Shown: positions 1-10,125 of the stretch, in pieces
How positions within the stretch are numbered: position 1 is the stretch's first letter
How the letters are laid out: each line of letters opens with the position of its first letter
From: Acidobacteriota bacterium
Lineage (GTDB): Bacteria > Acidobacteriota > Terriglobia > Acidiferrales > UBA7541
Direction: 5' to 3'
Assembly: GCA_003223295.1 (NCBI GenBank)
Contig: QHYM01000120.1
Span: 1-35,354 of the forward strand
Length of the DNA: 35,354 nt
Notes under the pieces: generated by a model
Told to the model about the DNA's origin: nothing
The model's input: only the letters and a program-made list of their open reading frames with translations
The model's database searches: none
Made by a program: the position numbers and the translations under genes

Positions 1-957
1 CTGAAGAAGTTCAAAGACTTGACGGAAAAAGAGATTCTGGCGATTGCCATTGGCGCGGAAGAGGACGACGGGCGCATTTACGGGGATTTTGCCGATGCCC
101 TGCGGGAGGAGTATCCCTCGACGGCGCAAATGTTCGAGGAGATGCGCCAAGAAGAGGCGGTACACCGCGACCGGCTGATTGCCATGTTCCGGAAGCGGTT
201 TGGCGAGCACATTCCGCTGATCCGCAGGGAAAACGTAAAGGGATTCCTCGAGAGAAGGCCGGTATGGCTGATCCGGCCGCTGGGCGTGAAGGTGGCAAGA
301 AAGCAGGCCGAATTGATGGAGATGGAGGCGCAGCGCTTTTATCACAAAGCGGCCAGCCGAACCAGCGATGCATCCACGCGGGAATTGCTGAACCAGCTTG
401 CGGACGAGGAACGGAAACACACGCAGACCGCGGGCGAACTGGAAGAAAAGCATCTGACGGCCAACGCGAAGGCGCAGGAAGACGAGTCGCATCGCAAGCT
501 GTTTTTGCTGCAGGTGGTGCAACCGGGACTGGCGGGGCTGATGGATGGCTCCGTTTCCACGCTGGCGCCCTTGTTTGCGGCGGCGTTCGCCACGAAACAC
601 AGCTCGGACGCGTTTCTCGTAGGGCTGGCGGCTTCGATTGGCGCGGGGATTTCGATGGCGTTTTCCGAGGGGCTCTCCGACGACGGCTCGCTGACGGGAC
701 GCGGATCACCCTGGCTGCGCGGGGGCGTGACCGGGCTGATGACCACGGCGGGAGGAATTGGGCACACGCTGCCGTTCCTGATCAGCAGTTTTCACGTCGC
801 AACGCTGGTGGCCGTGATCGTGGTGGCCGTGGAGCTGGGCGTGATCAGCTACGTGCGGCACAAATACATGGACACGCCGTTCCTGCAAGCGACGTTTCAG
901 GTGGTGGTCGGCGGCGTTTTGGTTTTCCTTACCGGATGGTTGATCGGAAGTTCGTGA
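1..957 (+). CDS. mbfA: MbfA-like ferritin/VIT1 fusion iron exporter (5' end outside the window)
   Basis: The reading frame is open from base 1 and ends at TGA 955-957. The first residues read LKKFKDLTEKE, which fits the usual start of this family, so the true start codon most likely lies just left of the window rather than at the in-frame TTG at 19. The N-terminal half is a ferritin/rubrerythrin-like four-helix domain; counting from the TTG, likely di-iron ligands are E14/E15, E45/E46 with H49, E103, and E130/E131 with H134. The second half, from about residue 165, is a VIT1-type membrane domain with Gly/Ala-rich helices (GLMDGSVSTLAPLFAAAF, then four more hydrophobic segments). Characterised homologues in rhizobia and Agrobacterium export iron from the cytoplasm and protect against iron and peroxide stress. 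It is tail-to-tail with the M20 peptidase. The family is clear; the substrate (Fe, possibly Mn) is inferred from homologues. Confidence 0.9.
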   Translation: MKKFKDLTEKEILAIAIGAEEDDGRIYGDFADALREEYPSTAQMFEEMRQEEAVHRDRLIAMFRKRFGEHIPLIRRENVKGFLERRPVWLIRPLGVKVARKQAELMEMEAQRFYHKAASRTSDASTRELLNQLADEERKHTQTAGELEEKHLTANAKAQEDESHRKLFLLQVVQPGLAGLMDGSVSTLAPLFAAAFATKHSSDAFLVGLAASIGAGISMAFSEGLSDDGSLTGRGSPWLRGGVTGLMTTAGGIGHTLPFLISSFHVATLVAVIVVAVELGVISYVRHKYMDTPFLQATFQVVVGGVLVFLTGWLIGSS

Positions 958-992
958 GAGCTTGTATACCAGCTCAAAAGACAGCCCTCAGC

Positions 993-1068
993 GGCTAAAG
1001 CCTTGTTGATTTTGGGGTGGTACGGCACGGGTAAAGCCGTGCCCTGACGAAGACCAGTGCGCTAGCGC
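993..1068. repeat. Acidobacterial-type intergenic hairpin repeat (GGCTAAAGCC plus GGCACGG-CCGTGCC)
   Basis: Three inverted repeats are packed between two convergent genes. GGCTAAAGCC lies at 993-1002; a 7-bp perfect stem GGCACGG (1024-1030) / CCGTGCC (1037-1043) encloses a GTAAAG loop; and GCGCTAGCGC (1059-1068) is a 10-bp palindrome. The two TAAAG-containing units resemble each other, suggesting one composite element. I recall very similar units as dispersed repeats in acidobacterial genomes, but this window holds only this copy. It could also act as a bidirectional terminator, although no T-run follows the stems. Confidence 0.5.
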
Positions 1069-1069
1069 T

Positions 1070-2479
1070 TCAGTTAGCGGGCTTGGCCAGGAGCTTGACC
1101 ATGTCGTAGAGAAAGCTTTGGCCCTCGTAGAACGAGTTGATGAGGATGCGCTCGTCGCGGCCGTGGAAGCGGACGTCGTCGCGGTCGATGAAGATCCCCT
1201 GAATGCCGTAGGTCGGAATACCGGCGACACGGAGACTCCGGCCGTCGGTGGCGCCCATGACCATGTTGGGAACGACGGGAACGCCGTGCCAGTGCGATTC
1301 GGTGACGCGGCGTGCGGCGTCCATCACGTCGGGACGCAGCGGGGAGACGGGGCCGGCTGTGGGCTGGCCAAGGGGCTTGACGGTAACCTGATCGTCGGCG
1401 ACCACTTTGCGCAGCGTGTTGAGGACGTAGTCGGCGGAATCCTCCGGCAGCACGCGGCAATTGACGGTGGCGGCAGCGAGCTGGGGCAGGGCGTTCACGG
1501 CGTGGCCACCTTCCAAGAGAGTCGCCACGCAGGTCGTCCGTAGCGTGGCGTTAAATGCGGCCGACGTGGCGGCGACGCGCTGCATGGCTTCCTGCGAGCC
1601 CTGAGTGGCTTGGGCAAGATCCTGTTTGAGGGGCCCCTCCTCGAGATTGGCCATCTGCTGAAAATAGGCCCTGGTTACTTCATTTGTCTTGAGCGGGAAG
1701 GCGAACTGGGAGACCCGCTCGAGCGCGCCGGCGAGGCGATAGATGGCGTTGTCGGCGACGGGCAACGAACTGTGGCCGCCCTTGTTGCGCACTTCAAAGC
1801 GAAAATTGACGACGTACTTTTCGGCGACCTGAAGATAGTTGGCGACATGCTTGCCGCCAACCATTTCGCCCCAGCCGCCTTCGTTGAGGGCAAATTCCGC
1901 GTCGATCAAATCGCGGTGATTGGCGATGAGCCAGTCGACGCCGTTGAAGGGCCCGCCGCCTTCTTCATCAGCGGTGAGCGCAACGATGATGTCGCGATCC
2001 GGCTTGAATCCCTCTTTTTTGTACTGAATCAAGTTGGCCATCCAGATGGCGGCCTGGGCTTTGTCGTCGCCGGTGCCGCGGCCGTAAAAATAGCCATCGC
2101 GTTCAACCAGTTGAAACGGCTCCATGCTCCAATCTTCGCGCTTGGCTTCCACGACGTCGGTGTGGGCCAGCAAAAGGATGGGCTTCAACTTGCCGGTGCC
2201 GCGATAACGGACGACGAGATTGGATTTGCGCAGATTCGCGCCGCCGAGAAAGATGTCGGAATCGGAAAATCCGGCGGCTTTGAGGCGGGCGGCGGCAGCT
2301 TCGGCGACGGGAGTCGTTGAGCCGGTGGTAAAGCCGGACTGGATTTCGATGAATTCCTTGTAGATGTCGCGGGCGAGCTTTTTTTCGGCATCCGGCCGCG
2401 TTGATTGCGCGTTCAGAGAAGCAGCAAAGAACGAGATTGCGAGAGCGACCAGCAATGAAACAGATTTTGGATTAGGCAT
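1070..2479 (-). CDS. Exported M20-family metallopeptidase
   Basis: The 469-residue protein starts with a Sec signal peptide (MPNPKSVSLLVALAISFFAASLNA, cleavage near residue 24). M20 metal and catalytic residues are all present: H106 and D108 in LLLAHTDVV, D138 in GRGTGDDK, the E172/E173 pair in TADEEGGG, E200 in ALNEGG, and H439 in VRFHGRDER. A dimerisation (lid) domain would lie around residues 220-350. M20 enzymes with this signature hydrolyse dipeptides or N-acyl amino acids using two zinc ions; here the enzyme should act in the periplasm. The start at 2479 is chosen because GGAAG sits 8 nt upstream and the signal peptide begins there; an ATG at 2494 has no ribosome-binding site. It is 50 bp downstream of the mdtC-like gene on the same strand and may be read through from it. 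The exact substrate is unknown. Confidence 0.9.
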   Translation of the reverse strand: MPNPKSVSLLVALAISFFAASLNAQSTRPDAEKKLARDIYKEFIEIQSGFTTGSTTPVAEAAAARLKAAGFSDSDIFLGGANLRKSNLVVRYRGTGKLKPILLLAHTDVVEAKREDWSMEPFQLVERDGYFYGRGTGDDKAQAAIWMANLIQYKKEGFKPDRDIIVALTADEEGGGPFNGVDWLIANHRDLIDAEFALNEGGWGEMVGGKHVANYLQVAEKYVVNFRFEVRNKGGHSSLPVADNAIYRLAGALERVSQFAFPLKTNEVTRAYFQQMANLEEGPLKQDLAQATQGSQEAMQRVAATSAAFNATLRTTCVATLLEGGHAVNALPQLAAATVNCRVLPEDSADYVLNTLRKVVADDQVTVKPLGQPTAGPVSPLRPDVMDAARRVTESHWHGVPVVPNMVMGATDGRSLRVAGIPTYGIQGIFIDRDDVRFHGRDERILINSFYEGQSFLYDMVKLLAKPAN

Positions 2480-2480
2480 G

Positions 2481-2503
2481 CGGCATTCTTCCATGAAGTG
2501 CCG
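2481..2503 (-). promoter_or_regulatory. Hairpin overlapping the ribosome-binding site of the M20 peptidase
   Basis: CGGCATTC (2481-2488) pairs with GAAGTGCCG (2495-2503) through eight base pairs and one bulged base, with a 6-nt loop. On the minus-strand mRNA the GGAAG ribosome-binding site of the gene starting at 2479 falls in and beside the loop. There is no T-run, so it is not a typical terminator for the upstream pump operon. A role in translation initiation is possible but unproven. Confidence 0.3.
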
Positions 2504-2529
2504 CGAAGATACAACGGGCTGAAAAAGTT

Positions 2530-5500
2530 TCAATCGGAGTGCGCGGGGGAAGGGGCCGGAGCGGGCAAGTGGCCGTGAGCGCGCTTGCCCTGAATCCAGG
2601 TTTGCAAGCGATCCATGTAGATGTACACGACTGGGGTGGTGAACAGCGTGAGCATCTGGCTGAGGATGAGGCCGCCGACAATGGTGATGCCGAGAGGGCG
2701 GCGAAGTTCGGAGCCGACTCCGGCGCCAAGTGCCAGCGGCAAAGCGCCGAGCAGAGCAGCCATAGTGGTCATCAGAATGGGCCGGAAGCGAAGCAGGCAA
2801 GCCTTATAGATTGCGTCGACTGGAGATTTCGCTTCTTCCCTTTCCACCTGAACAGCAAAATCGATCATGAGGATGGCATTTTTCTTGACGATGCCGATCA
2901 GCAAAATGATGCCAATGAGCGCGATGATGTTCAGGTCGGACTTGATGAATTGAATGGCAAGCAGCGCGCCGATGCCGGCAGAAGGAATTGTGGAAAGAAT
3001 CGTAATCGGATGAATGAAACTCTCGTAGAGAATCCCGAGAACAATGTAGACAGCGGCCAGGGCGGCGAGAATCCAAACCGGCTGATCTTTGAGGGAATCC
3101 TGAAAGGCCTGCGCGGTTCCCTGAAACGTGGCGTGAACTGTGGACGGCACCTTGAGTTCGCGGCGTGCAGCTTCAATATGCTGGACGGCCGGGCCCAGCG
3201 AAGCGCCCGGAGCAAGATTAAACGAGAGGGTAATCGCGGGGAAGATTCCCTGGTGATTGACGGAAATGGCGGTGTTGGAGGGCTTGTAATGGGCAAAGGC
3301 GCTGAGCGGAACGAGTTTGCCGGACTTGGAAGGAACGTAGATGGATTTCAAAGCCTCCGGGGATTGCTGGAACTCGGGGGCGACTTCCAACACCACGTGA
3401 TATTGATTCAAACCTTTGTAGATATTGGAGACCTGGCGCTGACCAAAAGCGTCGCCTAAAGTGTTGTCGATATCTTGAACGGCGACGCCGAGGCGCGAAG
3501 CCGTGTCGCGATCGATGACCAGCGTGCTTTGAAGACCTTTCAATTGCTGGTCGGAATTGACATCGCGCAGCTCAGGAATCCTGCTGAGGCGCTGTTGCAA
3601 GATGGGCGCCCAATAGGTGAGATCGGAGAGGTTGTCGGCCTGTAATGTGTATTGGTATTGCGCCCCACCCATGCGCCCGCCCATGCTGAGGTCCTGAACC
3701 GCCTGCAGATACAACGCCGCACCTGGAATCTTGGCGGTTTTGGCACGGATGCGCGCGATGACCTGATCAACGCTAATTTTGCGCTCGCTGAGGGGCTTGA
3801 GCTGACCAAACATGCGGGCAGTGCTTCCCCCGCTGCCGCCGCCAGTGAAGGATGTGACGGTATCGACGGCAGGGTCCTGCAAAACAATTTCAGTGAACTG
3901 GCGCATCTTCTGGGACATGGCGGCAAAGGACAAGTCCTGGTCGCCCTGGATGAGCCCATTGAAGCGGCCGGTATCCTGCTGCGGGAAGAAGCCCTTCGGA
4001 GTATTCACAAAGAGATACGCATTCAGGCAAACCGTGCCGAGAGTGACCAAGAGAATGAGGAATTGATGGCGGAGAACCCAGCGTAAAGAAATATCGTAGG
4101 TTCGCAGAAGACGATTAAACGCACCTTCTGAGAAACGATAGAGGCGATTGTGCTGGCCGGTTTCGTGCCGAAGGAAGCGGGCGCACATCATGGGAGTGGT
4201 GGTCAACGATACGAACAGCGAAACGCCGATGGCCACACTCAGGACCACGGCGAATTCGCGAAAGAGGCGCCCCACGATTCCGCCCAGCATCAGGATGGGG
4301 ATAAAAACGGCGACAAGCGAAGTACTCATCGAGAGAACGGTGAAGCCGATTTCGCTGGCGCCCTTCATTGTTGCGGCGAACGGTTTCATGCCGCCTTCGA
4401 TGTGGCGCGCAATGTTTTCGATGACCACGATGGCATCGTCAACGACGAAGCCCGTGGAAATGGTGAGGGCCATGAGGGAGAGATTGTCGAGAGTATAGTG
4501 ACAGAGATACATCACGCCGAACGTGCCGATGAGGGAGAGGGGAACGGCCACGCTCGGGATGATGGTGGCCCATACGTTTCTGAGAAACGCAAAAACCACG
4601 AAGATGACCAGCACAATCGAAATCATGAGCGCGACTTCGACGTCGTGGACGGAAGCGCGAATGGTGGTGGTGCGATCAACGGCCACGGTGAGATGCAGCG
4701 ACGGAGAAATCGATGCGCGCAGAAAGGGGAGGAGGGCCATGACGCGGTCGACGGTCTCAATCATGTTGGCGCCAGGCTGCCGGAAGATGGCCATGAGGAC
4801 GCCAGGCTTGCCGCCGGAGAGGCCGAGATTGCGCGAATCCTCCACGGAGTCGACGACTTCCGCGATGTCGCGCAGACGGACGGGAGCGCCCTGATGGCCG
4901 GCGACAATCAAGGGCTCATATTCGTAGGCCTTGAAGAGCTGATCTGTGGCGGAGACCGTCCAGGCCTGCCGGGGATCCGCGAGTTCCCCTTTGGCTAGAT
5001 TGGCATTGGCGGACCGCAGGGAGTTGCGAATCTGCTCTAGGCTGATTCCGTAACTATTGAGCTGATGGGGATTGACCTCGACGCGAACAGCAGGGCGCGC
5101 GCTGCCCCAGGTGAACACCTGCCCGACACCTTCGACCTGTGCCAGTTTCTGCGCCAGGATGGAATCGGCGGCGTCATAAATCAGCGCGGGAGGAATATTG
5201 TCGGAGGTCAGCGAGAGCATCAGGATCGGAGAGTCGGCTGGATTAACCTTGCGATAGTTTGGCTGGCTGGGCATGTCCGCAGGGAGCTGGCTGCGAGCCG
5301 CGTTGATGGCAGCCTGAACGTCGCGCGCCGCGGCGTTGATGTCACGATTGAGATCGAATTGCAGAGTGATGCCGGTGTTGCCAAGGCCGCTCGAAGAAGT
5401 CATCTGCGTGACACCAGCGATGCGGCCAAACTGGCGTTCAAGGGGAGTGGCAACCGCGGACGCCATGGTTTCGGGACTTGCTCCGGGCAGACCCGCTCCG

Positions 5501-5655
5501 ACCGAGATGGTCGGAAAATCCACTTGAGGGAGCGGCGACACGGGCAAGAACCGGAACGCAACAACGCCGGAAAGCAAAATCGCGAAGGTGATCAGCGACG
5601 TGGCCACGGGCCGTCGGATAAAGGGCGCGGAGAAATTGGAAGAAAAATGCTGCAT
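2530..5655 (-). CDS. mdtC: HAE1-type RND efflux permease, MdtC-like
   Basis: This 1041-residue inner-membrane pump protein has the standard RND layout: TM1 at about 19-37 after RRPVATSLITF, a large periplasmic loop, TM2-TM6, a second loop and TM7-TM12. The proton-relay residues are present: D406-D407 in [15 protein letters not shown] (TM4) and K924 in [14 protein letters not shown] (TM10), matching AcrB D407/D408 and K940. RND permeases use proton import to drive drugs or other amphiphiles from the periplasm or outer leaflet into a tripartite channel. The ATG directly follows the TAG of the preceding RND gene (5656), so the two are translated as a pair, as in MdtB-MdtC, whose members form a heterotrimer. 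Substrates cannot be read from sequence. A 35-residue Pro/His-rich cytoplasmic tail (PAPAPSPAHSD end) closes the protein. Confidence 0.93.
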   Translation of the reverse strand: MQHFSSNFSAPFIRRPVATSLITFAILLSGVVAFRFLPVSPLPQVDFPTISVGAGLPGASPETMASAVATPLERQFGRIAGVTQMTSSSGLGNTGITLQFDLNRDINAAARDVQAAINAARSQLPADMPSQPNYRKVNPADSPILMLSLTSDNIPPALIYDAADSILAQKLAQVEGVGQVFTWGSARPAVRVEVNPHQLNSYGISLEQIRNSLRSANANLAKGELADPRQAWTVSATDQLFKAYEYEPLIVAGHQGAPVRLRDIAEVVDSVEDSRNLGLSGGKPGVLMAIFRQPGANMIETVDRVMALLPFLRASISPSLHLTVAVDRTTTIRASVHDVEVALMISIVLVIFVVFAFLRNVWATIIPSVAVPLSLIGTFGVMYLCHYTLDNLSLMALTISTGFVVDDAIVVIENIARHIEGGMKPFAATMKGASEIGFTVLSMSTSLVAVFIPILMLGGIVGRLFREFAVVLSVAIGVSLFVSLTTTPMMCARFLRHETGQHNRLYRFSEGAFNRLLRTYDISLRWVLRHQFLILLVTLGTVCLNAYLFVNTPKGFFPQQDTGRFNGLIQGDQDLSFAAMSQKMRQFTEIVLQDPAVDTVTSFTGGGSGGSTARMFGQLKPLSERKISVDQVIARIRAKTAKIPGAALYLQAVQDLSMGGRMGGAQYQYTLQADNLSDLTYWAPILQQRLSRIPELRDVNSDQQLKGLQSTLVIDRDTASRLGVAVQDIDNTLGDAFGQRQVSNIYKGLNQYHVVLEVAPEFQQSPEALKSIYVPSKSGKLVPLSAFAHYKPSNTAISVNHQGIFPAITLSFNLAPGASLGPAVQHIEAARRELKVPSTVHATFQGTAQAFQDSLKDQPVWILAALAAVYIVLGILYESFIHPITILSTIPSAGIGALLAIQFIKSDLNIIALIGIILLIGIVKKNAILMIDFAVQVEREEAKSPVDAIYKACLLRFRPILMTTMAALLGALPLALGAGVGSELRRPLGITIVGGLILSQMLTLFTTPVVYIYMDRLQTWIQGKRAHGHLPAPAPSPAHSD

Positions 5656-8600
5656 CTAGTCCCCGTGCGCGGGCTCTTCGATAGGATTACCAATTTGAAT
5701 TTGGAAGCGCCGCCCGAGCCAATCGAATGCCAGGTAGACCACCGGAGTGGTGTAAAGCGTTAGCAACTGGCTGAGAATCAAGCCGCCCACGATGGTAATG
5801 CCGAGTGGGCGGCGCAACTCGGATCCGACACCAGTTCCGAGCGCTAAAGGCAGGCCGCCAAGGAGCGCGGCCATGGTGGTCATCATGATCGGGCGGAAGC
5901 GAAGCAGGCACGCTTCATAGATGGCGTCGAGCGGCGACTTCCCTTCTTTGCGTTCAGCTTCGAGAGCAAAGTCGATCATCATGATGGCGTTTTTCTTGAC
6001 GATGCCGATGAGCAGGATGATGCCGATAAGCGCGACGACGCTGAATTCCGTGCGGCACAGCAAAAGCGCGAGAATTGCGCCAACGCCGGCGGAGGGAAGC
6101 GTCGAGAGAATCGTGATGGGATGAATGTAGCTTTCGTACAAAACACCGAGAACGATGTAGACGGTCACGAGAGCTGCAAGAATCAACAAAGGCTCATTGG
6201 ACAGGGACCGGAGGAAGGCAGCCGCGGTGCCTTGAAACGTGGCCTGGACGCTCGGCGGCATGTTCAAATCCTGCTTCACGCGATTGATGGCGTTGACCGC
6301 ATCGCCCAGAGCGGAGCTGGGCGCCAGGTTAAACGAAACAGTGACCACGGGAAACTGGCCCTGGTGGTTCAACGCGAGCGCAGTGGCGCCAGGATCGAAG
6401 TGCGTGAAAGAGCTGAGCGGGACCTGCGTGCCGTTGGAGGACCTGACGTAAATGTTTTTTAAAGAATCGGGATCCTGCTGAAACCGCGGATCGACTTCAA
6501 GGACCACGTGATACTGATTCAATTGCGTAAAGATCGTGGAGACCTGGCGCTGGCCAAAGGCGTCGTAGAGCGTGTTATCGATGTCGGCAGGGAGAATGCC
6601 CAAGCGCGCGGCCGTGTCGCGGTCAATCGTTAGGGAGGCGAGAAGGCCCTGATTCAACTGATCGCTGGCGACGTCTCGCAGCTCCGGGAGCGCCTTTAGT
6701 TTGTCAATGAAGCGAGGCGTCCAGTAAGCGAGTTCCTTGGAATCGGCATCTTCAAGGCTGTATTGGAATTGCGTGCGGCTGACACGGTCTTCCACGGTCA
6801 AATCCTGAACCGGCTGGAGAAAAAGGGAGATGCCATCGATTTTGGCAAGCTCCGGCTGGAGACGGCGGATCACGTCCGAAGCGCTGATTTTGCGATCGGC
6901 AAGCGGTTTGAGATTGATCTGGATGCGGCCGGTATTCAGCGTGGTGTTTGTGCCGTCAATGCCGATGAAAGAAGAGAGGCTTTCGACAGCGGGGTCCTTC
7001 AAAATGGTGCTCGCGAGCGCCTGCTGGCGCCGCGCCATGGCCGCAAACGAAACGTTCTGCGGGGCTTCGGAGACACCCAGAATCACGCCGGTGTCTTGAA
7101 CGGGAAAGAATCCTTTGGGGACATAGATGTAAAGAAGAATGGTGCCGACGAGGGTGGCAATCGTGACGATCAAAGTGGTGGTGCGATAGCGCAGCACGAA
7201 TTGGAGCGTACGGCCGTAAAAAGCGATCACGGCATTGAAGGCGTCTTCCGACTTGCGGTAAAACCAGCTTTCTTCCTCTTTTTTCTGATGGCGAAGAAGC
7301 TTGGCGCACATCATCGGCGTCAGGGTGAGCGAGACAAAGGCGGAAACCAGAATTGTGACCGCGAGGGTGACGGCAAATTCGCGGAAGAGGCGGCCAACGA
7401 TGTCGCCCATGAACAGCAAAGGAATGAGCACGGCAATCAGGGAGACAGTCAACGACACAATCGTGAAACCGATTTGTTCGGAGCCTTTCAGCGCCGCTTG
7501 CAAAGGCGAATCGCCTTCCTCGATATAGCGGCTGATGTTCTCGATCATGACGATGGCGTCGTCGACGACAAAGCCCGTAGAGATGGTAAGCGCCATGAGC
7601 GAAAGATTGTTGAGGCTGTAGCCCAGCAGATACATCACGCCGAACGTGCCAATCAGCGATAAGGGCACGGCAATACTGGGAATCACCGTCGCGCGGAAGC
7701 TGCGTAGGAAAAGGAAGATGACCATCACCACCAAGGCAACGGTGAGCACCAGGGTGAATTGCACGTCTTCCACGGAAGCGCGAATGGTGGTGGTGCGGTC
7801 AGTGAGGATATCAACCTGAACCGCAGCGGGAAGGGCCGCCTGGAGCTGCGGGAGAAGTTTCTTTACGCGGTCGACCACGGCAATGATGTTTGCGCCCGGC
7901 TGCCGCTGAATATTGAGAATGACGGCGGGATCTTGATTGGCCCACGCCGCTTGCTTGCCGTTTTCCACGCCGTCGATGACGTTCGCGACATCGCTGAGGC
8001 GGACCGGCGCGCCATTGCGGTAAGCGACGATGAGCGGGCGATAACCATCGCTCGAAAGCAACTGGTCGTTGGCGCCAATAGTAAACGCCTGATGCAAGCC
8101 GTCAAAAGTGCCTTTGGCCATGTCCACGTTGGCCTGGCCGAGAGCGGTGCGCAGGTCCTCAAGACTCAACCCGTAGGAAGCGAGCGCTGTGGGATTCGCC
8201 TGAATACGAACGGCGGGGCGTTGGCCGCCGCTGATGCTGACTAGCCCCACGCCGGAAAGCTGAGAAATTTTCTGGGCGAAGGTAGTGTCTGCCAAGTCTT
8301 CCACTTTGGAGAGCGGCAGACTGGGAGCGGAAAGCGCGAGCGTCAGGATGGGCGCGTCCGCCGGATTGGTTTTGCTGTAGATCGGCGGATTGGGGAGGCC
8401 CTGCGGCAAGAGGTTCGAGGCCCCGTTGATGGCCGCCTGAACTTCCTGCTCGGCGACGTCAATGTTGAGGTCCAACTCGAATTGCAGCGTGATGACAGAG
8501 CACCCGAAGGAGCTCGTGGAGGTCATCTGGTTCAGCCCGGGAATCTGGCCGAACTGGCGCTCGAGCGGTGCGGTGACCGAAGAGGCCATTACATCCGGGC

Positions 8601-8763
8601 TGCCACCGGGATAAAACGTTTGTACCTGAATCGTGGGGTAGTCAACCTGCGGCAGGGCGGAAACCGGCAACTGGCGATAGGCCACCCAGCCGACCAGTAC
8701 AACGCCCACCATGAGCAACGTGGTGGCAACCGGCCGCAGAATAAACGGCCGAGACGGACTCAT
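5656..8763 (-). CDS. mdtB: HAE1-type RND efflux permease, MdtB-like
   Basis: This 1035-residue RND permease is a paralogue of the next gene in the operon. It opens with [20 protein letters not shown] (TM1), carries D401-D402 in [15 protein letters not shown] (TM4) and K923 in [14 protein letters not shown] (TM10), so both permeases keep the full proton-relay set. Its start ATG at 8763 overlaps the adaptor stop as ATGA, and its stop abuts the ATG of the MdtC-like gene. One adaptor followed by two RND permeases is the arrangement of E. coli MdtABC and Pseudomonas MuxABC, which function as B2C heterotrimers. No outer-membrane factor is encoded in this operon; a channel from elsewhere, perhaps the one at 21023-22405, must serve it. 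Assignment to MdtB rather than another HAE1 subgroup rests on gene order and overall resemblance. Confidence 0.93.
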   Translation of the reverse strand: MSPSRPFILRPVATTLLMVGVVLVGWVAYRQLPVSALPQVDYPTIQVQTFYPGGSPDVMASSVTAPLERQFGQIPGLNQMTSTSSFGCSVITLQFELDLNIDVAEQEVQAAINGASNLLPQGLPNPPIYSKTNPADAPILTLALSAPSLPLSKVEDLADTTFAQKISQLSGVGLVSISGGQRPAVRIQANPTALASYGLSLEDLRTALGQANVDMAKGTFDGLHQAFTIGANDQLLSSDGYRPLIVAYRNGAPVRLSDVANVIDGVENGKQAAWANQDPAVILNIQRQPGANIIAVVDRVKKLLPQLQAALPAAVQVDILTDRTTTIRASVEDVQFTLVLTVALVVMVIFLFLRSFRATVIPSIAVPLSLIGTFGVMYLLGYSLNNLSLMALTISTGFVVDDAIVMIENISRYIEEGDSPLQAALKGSEQIGFTIVSLTVSLIAVLIPLLFMGDIVGRLFREFAVTLAVTILVSAFVSLTLTPMMCAKLLRHQKKEEESWFYRKSEDAFNAVIAFYGRTLQFVLRYRTTTLIVTIATLVGTILLYIYVPKGFFPVQDTGVILGVSEAPQNVSFAAMARRQQALASTILKDPAVESLSSFIGIDGTNTTLNTGRIQINLKPLADRKISASDVIRRLQPELAKIDGISLFLQPVQDLTVEDRVSRTQFQYSLEDADSKELAYWTPRFIDKLKALPELRDVASDQLNQGLLASLTIDRDTAARLGILPADIDNTLYDAFGQRQVSTIFTQLNQYHVVLEVDPRFQQDPDSLKNIYVRSSNGTQVPLSSFTHFDPGATALALNHQGQFPVVTVSFNLAPSSALGDAVNAINRVKQDLNMPPSVQATFQGTAAAFLRSLSNEPLLILAALVTVYIVLGVLYESYIHPITILSTLPSAGVGAILALLLCRTEFSVVALIGIILLIGIVKKNAIMMIDFALEAERKEGKSPLDAIYEACLLRFRPIMMTTMAALLGGLPLALGTGVGSELRRPLGITIVGGLILSQLLTLYTTPVVYLAFDWLGRRFQIQIGNPIEEPAHGD

Positions 8764-10118
8764 CGCCGGGACCCTCCGGATTGGGCACGGGGAGAATTGG
8801 ACGCGGGAGATGCGCTTTGATTTGCAGGCGCGGTGGTGTTTGCGGATGCGCGGCCGCCGCCGTTGCCTCCTCCAGCCATGGTGGGGTTGACTTTGCTGCC
8901 GTCCTGAAGCTTGTCCTGGCCGTCAATGACGACGACGTCTCCTGCATTGACGCCGCTGCTCAGGCCAACACTGTTGCCGGTGGTTTGAGCGATGGTAACC
9001 GGACGGATTTTGACGGTGTTATCGCTGCCCACGGCGTAGACATACGTTCCTTGAGGTCCGCGCTGGATGGCTGGCGCGGGCACGATCGTGAGATTGTGCT
9101 TGGTGTCGACGAGCAGGTGCATGTTCACAAATTGATTGGGAAAGAGCGCATTGTCGCTATTGTTGAAAATGGACTTCAGCTTGTACGTGCCGGTGGTGGG
9201 ATCGATCTGATTGTCAATGGTAAGAAGCTTGCCGGTGGCAATTTTCTGTGTATCATCGCGGTCGAAGGCGTCGACGCTAAGCTGAACGCCCGCGCGGAGT
9301 TTGGCGCTGACCTGGGGAAGCTGGTCTTGAGGCAGGCTGAAGAGGACGGCGATGGGCTGAAGCTGGGTGATGACCAGCAGGCCATTCGTGTCGTTAGCGT
9401 GAACGATGTTCCCCGGGTCGACCAGGCGCAATCCCACGCGGCCGCCGATGGGCGCGGTAATCCGCGAATAGGTAAGCTGGAGTTTGGCGTTATCAACCTG
9501 ACTTTGATCCGATTTGATGGCCCCGTCAAACTGGCCTACTAATGCCGCCTGCGTGTCGAGTTGCTGCTGGGGGATGACGCCTTCCTTGAAGAGAAGTTTG
9601 AAGCGCTCGAGATTGGCTTCGGCATCCTTGCGCTGGGCTTGATCTTTGGCGAGCTGGCCCTGCGCCTGCTCGAGCTGGACCTGAAAAGGGCGTGGATCGA
9701 TCAGCGCGAGGAGGTCACCTTCATGAACGTATTGCCCCTCTCTGAAAGCCACACTGAGAAGCTGGCCGTCGACGCGGCTATGAACGGTCACGGTGTTAAA
9801 TGCGGTTACAGTTCCCAGTCCGTTGAAGTAAACGGGAAGGTCGCCGCGCTGCGCGGGCGCAACGACGACGGGCACTACAAAATTGCCCATGCCGCCGCCT
9901 CCGGGCCCTCCTCTGCCCTTGCCTGCCGTCGCAGGCGCAGAAGCGTTGGCCGCCTCGCTGTGAGTTTGCGACCCCCGGAAATACCAGACGCCAAGAGCTA
10001 TACCAGCGATAACAAGCACCCAGAGCCACCAGAGACTCCCGGACTGCTTGCCTACCGACGCTTCGGTCGTCGCGTGGGCCCCGGATTCAGGTAGGTCCAT
10101 CGACTTGAGCTGCCCCAT
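8760..10118 (-). CDS. mdtA: RND periplasmic adaptor, MdtA-like
   Basis: This 452-residue membrane-fusion protein has an N-terminal anchor (about residues 29-47, [19 protein letters not shown]), a Gly-rich linker ([11 protein letters not shown]), a split biotinyl/lipoyl domain ([30 protein letters not shown] and later [22 protein letters not shown]), a coiled-coil hairpin rich in Gln/Ala/Lys between them, then beta-barrel and membrane-proximal domains. The C-terminal 40 residues are low-complexity Gly/Ala/Ser/Asn/Arg. It bridges the inner-membrane pumps to the outer-membrane channel. The start at 10118 is supported by AGGAG at 10126-10130, 7 nt away. It heads the operon with the two RND permeases and is divergent from the cytochrome gene. 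Confidence 0.92.
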   Translation of the reverse strand: MGQLKSMDLPESGAHATTEASVGKQSGSLWWLWVLVIAGIALGVWYFRGSQTHSEAANASAPATAGKGRGGPGGGGMGNFVVPVVVAPAQRGDLPVYFNGLGTVTAFNTVTVHSRVDGQLLSVAFREGQYVHEGDLLALIDPRPFQVQLEQAQGQLAKDQAQRKDAEANLERFKLLFKEGVIPQQQLDTQAALVGQFDGAIKSDQSQVDNAKLQLTYSRITAPIGGRVGLRLVDPGNIVHANDTNGLLVITQLQPIAVLFSLPQDQLPQVSAKLRAGVQLSVDAFDRDDTQKIATGKLLTIDNQIDPTTGTYKLKSIFNNSDNALFPNQFVNMHLLVDTKHNLTIVPAPAIQRGPQGTYVYAVGSDNTVKIRPVTIAQTTGNSVGLSSGVNAGDVVVIDGQDKLQDGSKVNPTMAGGGNGGGRASANTTAPANQSASPASNSPRAQSGGSRR

Positions 10119-10125
10119 TCATCTG

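Noticed and set aside
2480-2800. N-terminal extension of the M20 peptidase frame up to 2800
   Set aside because: It lies inside the mdtC-like gene in another frame, has no ribosome-binding site, and the signal peptide begins at 2479.
4150-5763. Long plus-strand open frames (282 and 232 residues) opposite the RND genes
   Set aside because: They are antisense shadows of strongly conserved permease genes in GC-rich DNA, with compositions unlike real proteins (His/Gly/Asp-rich) and no ribosome-binding sites.
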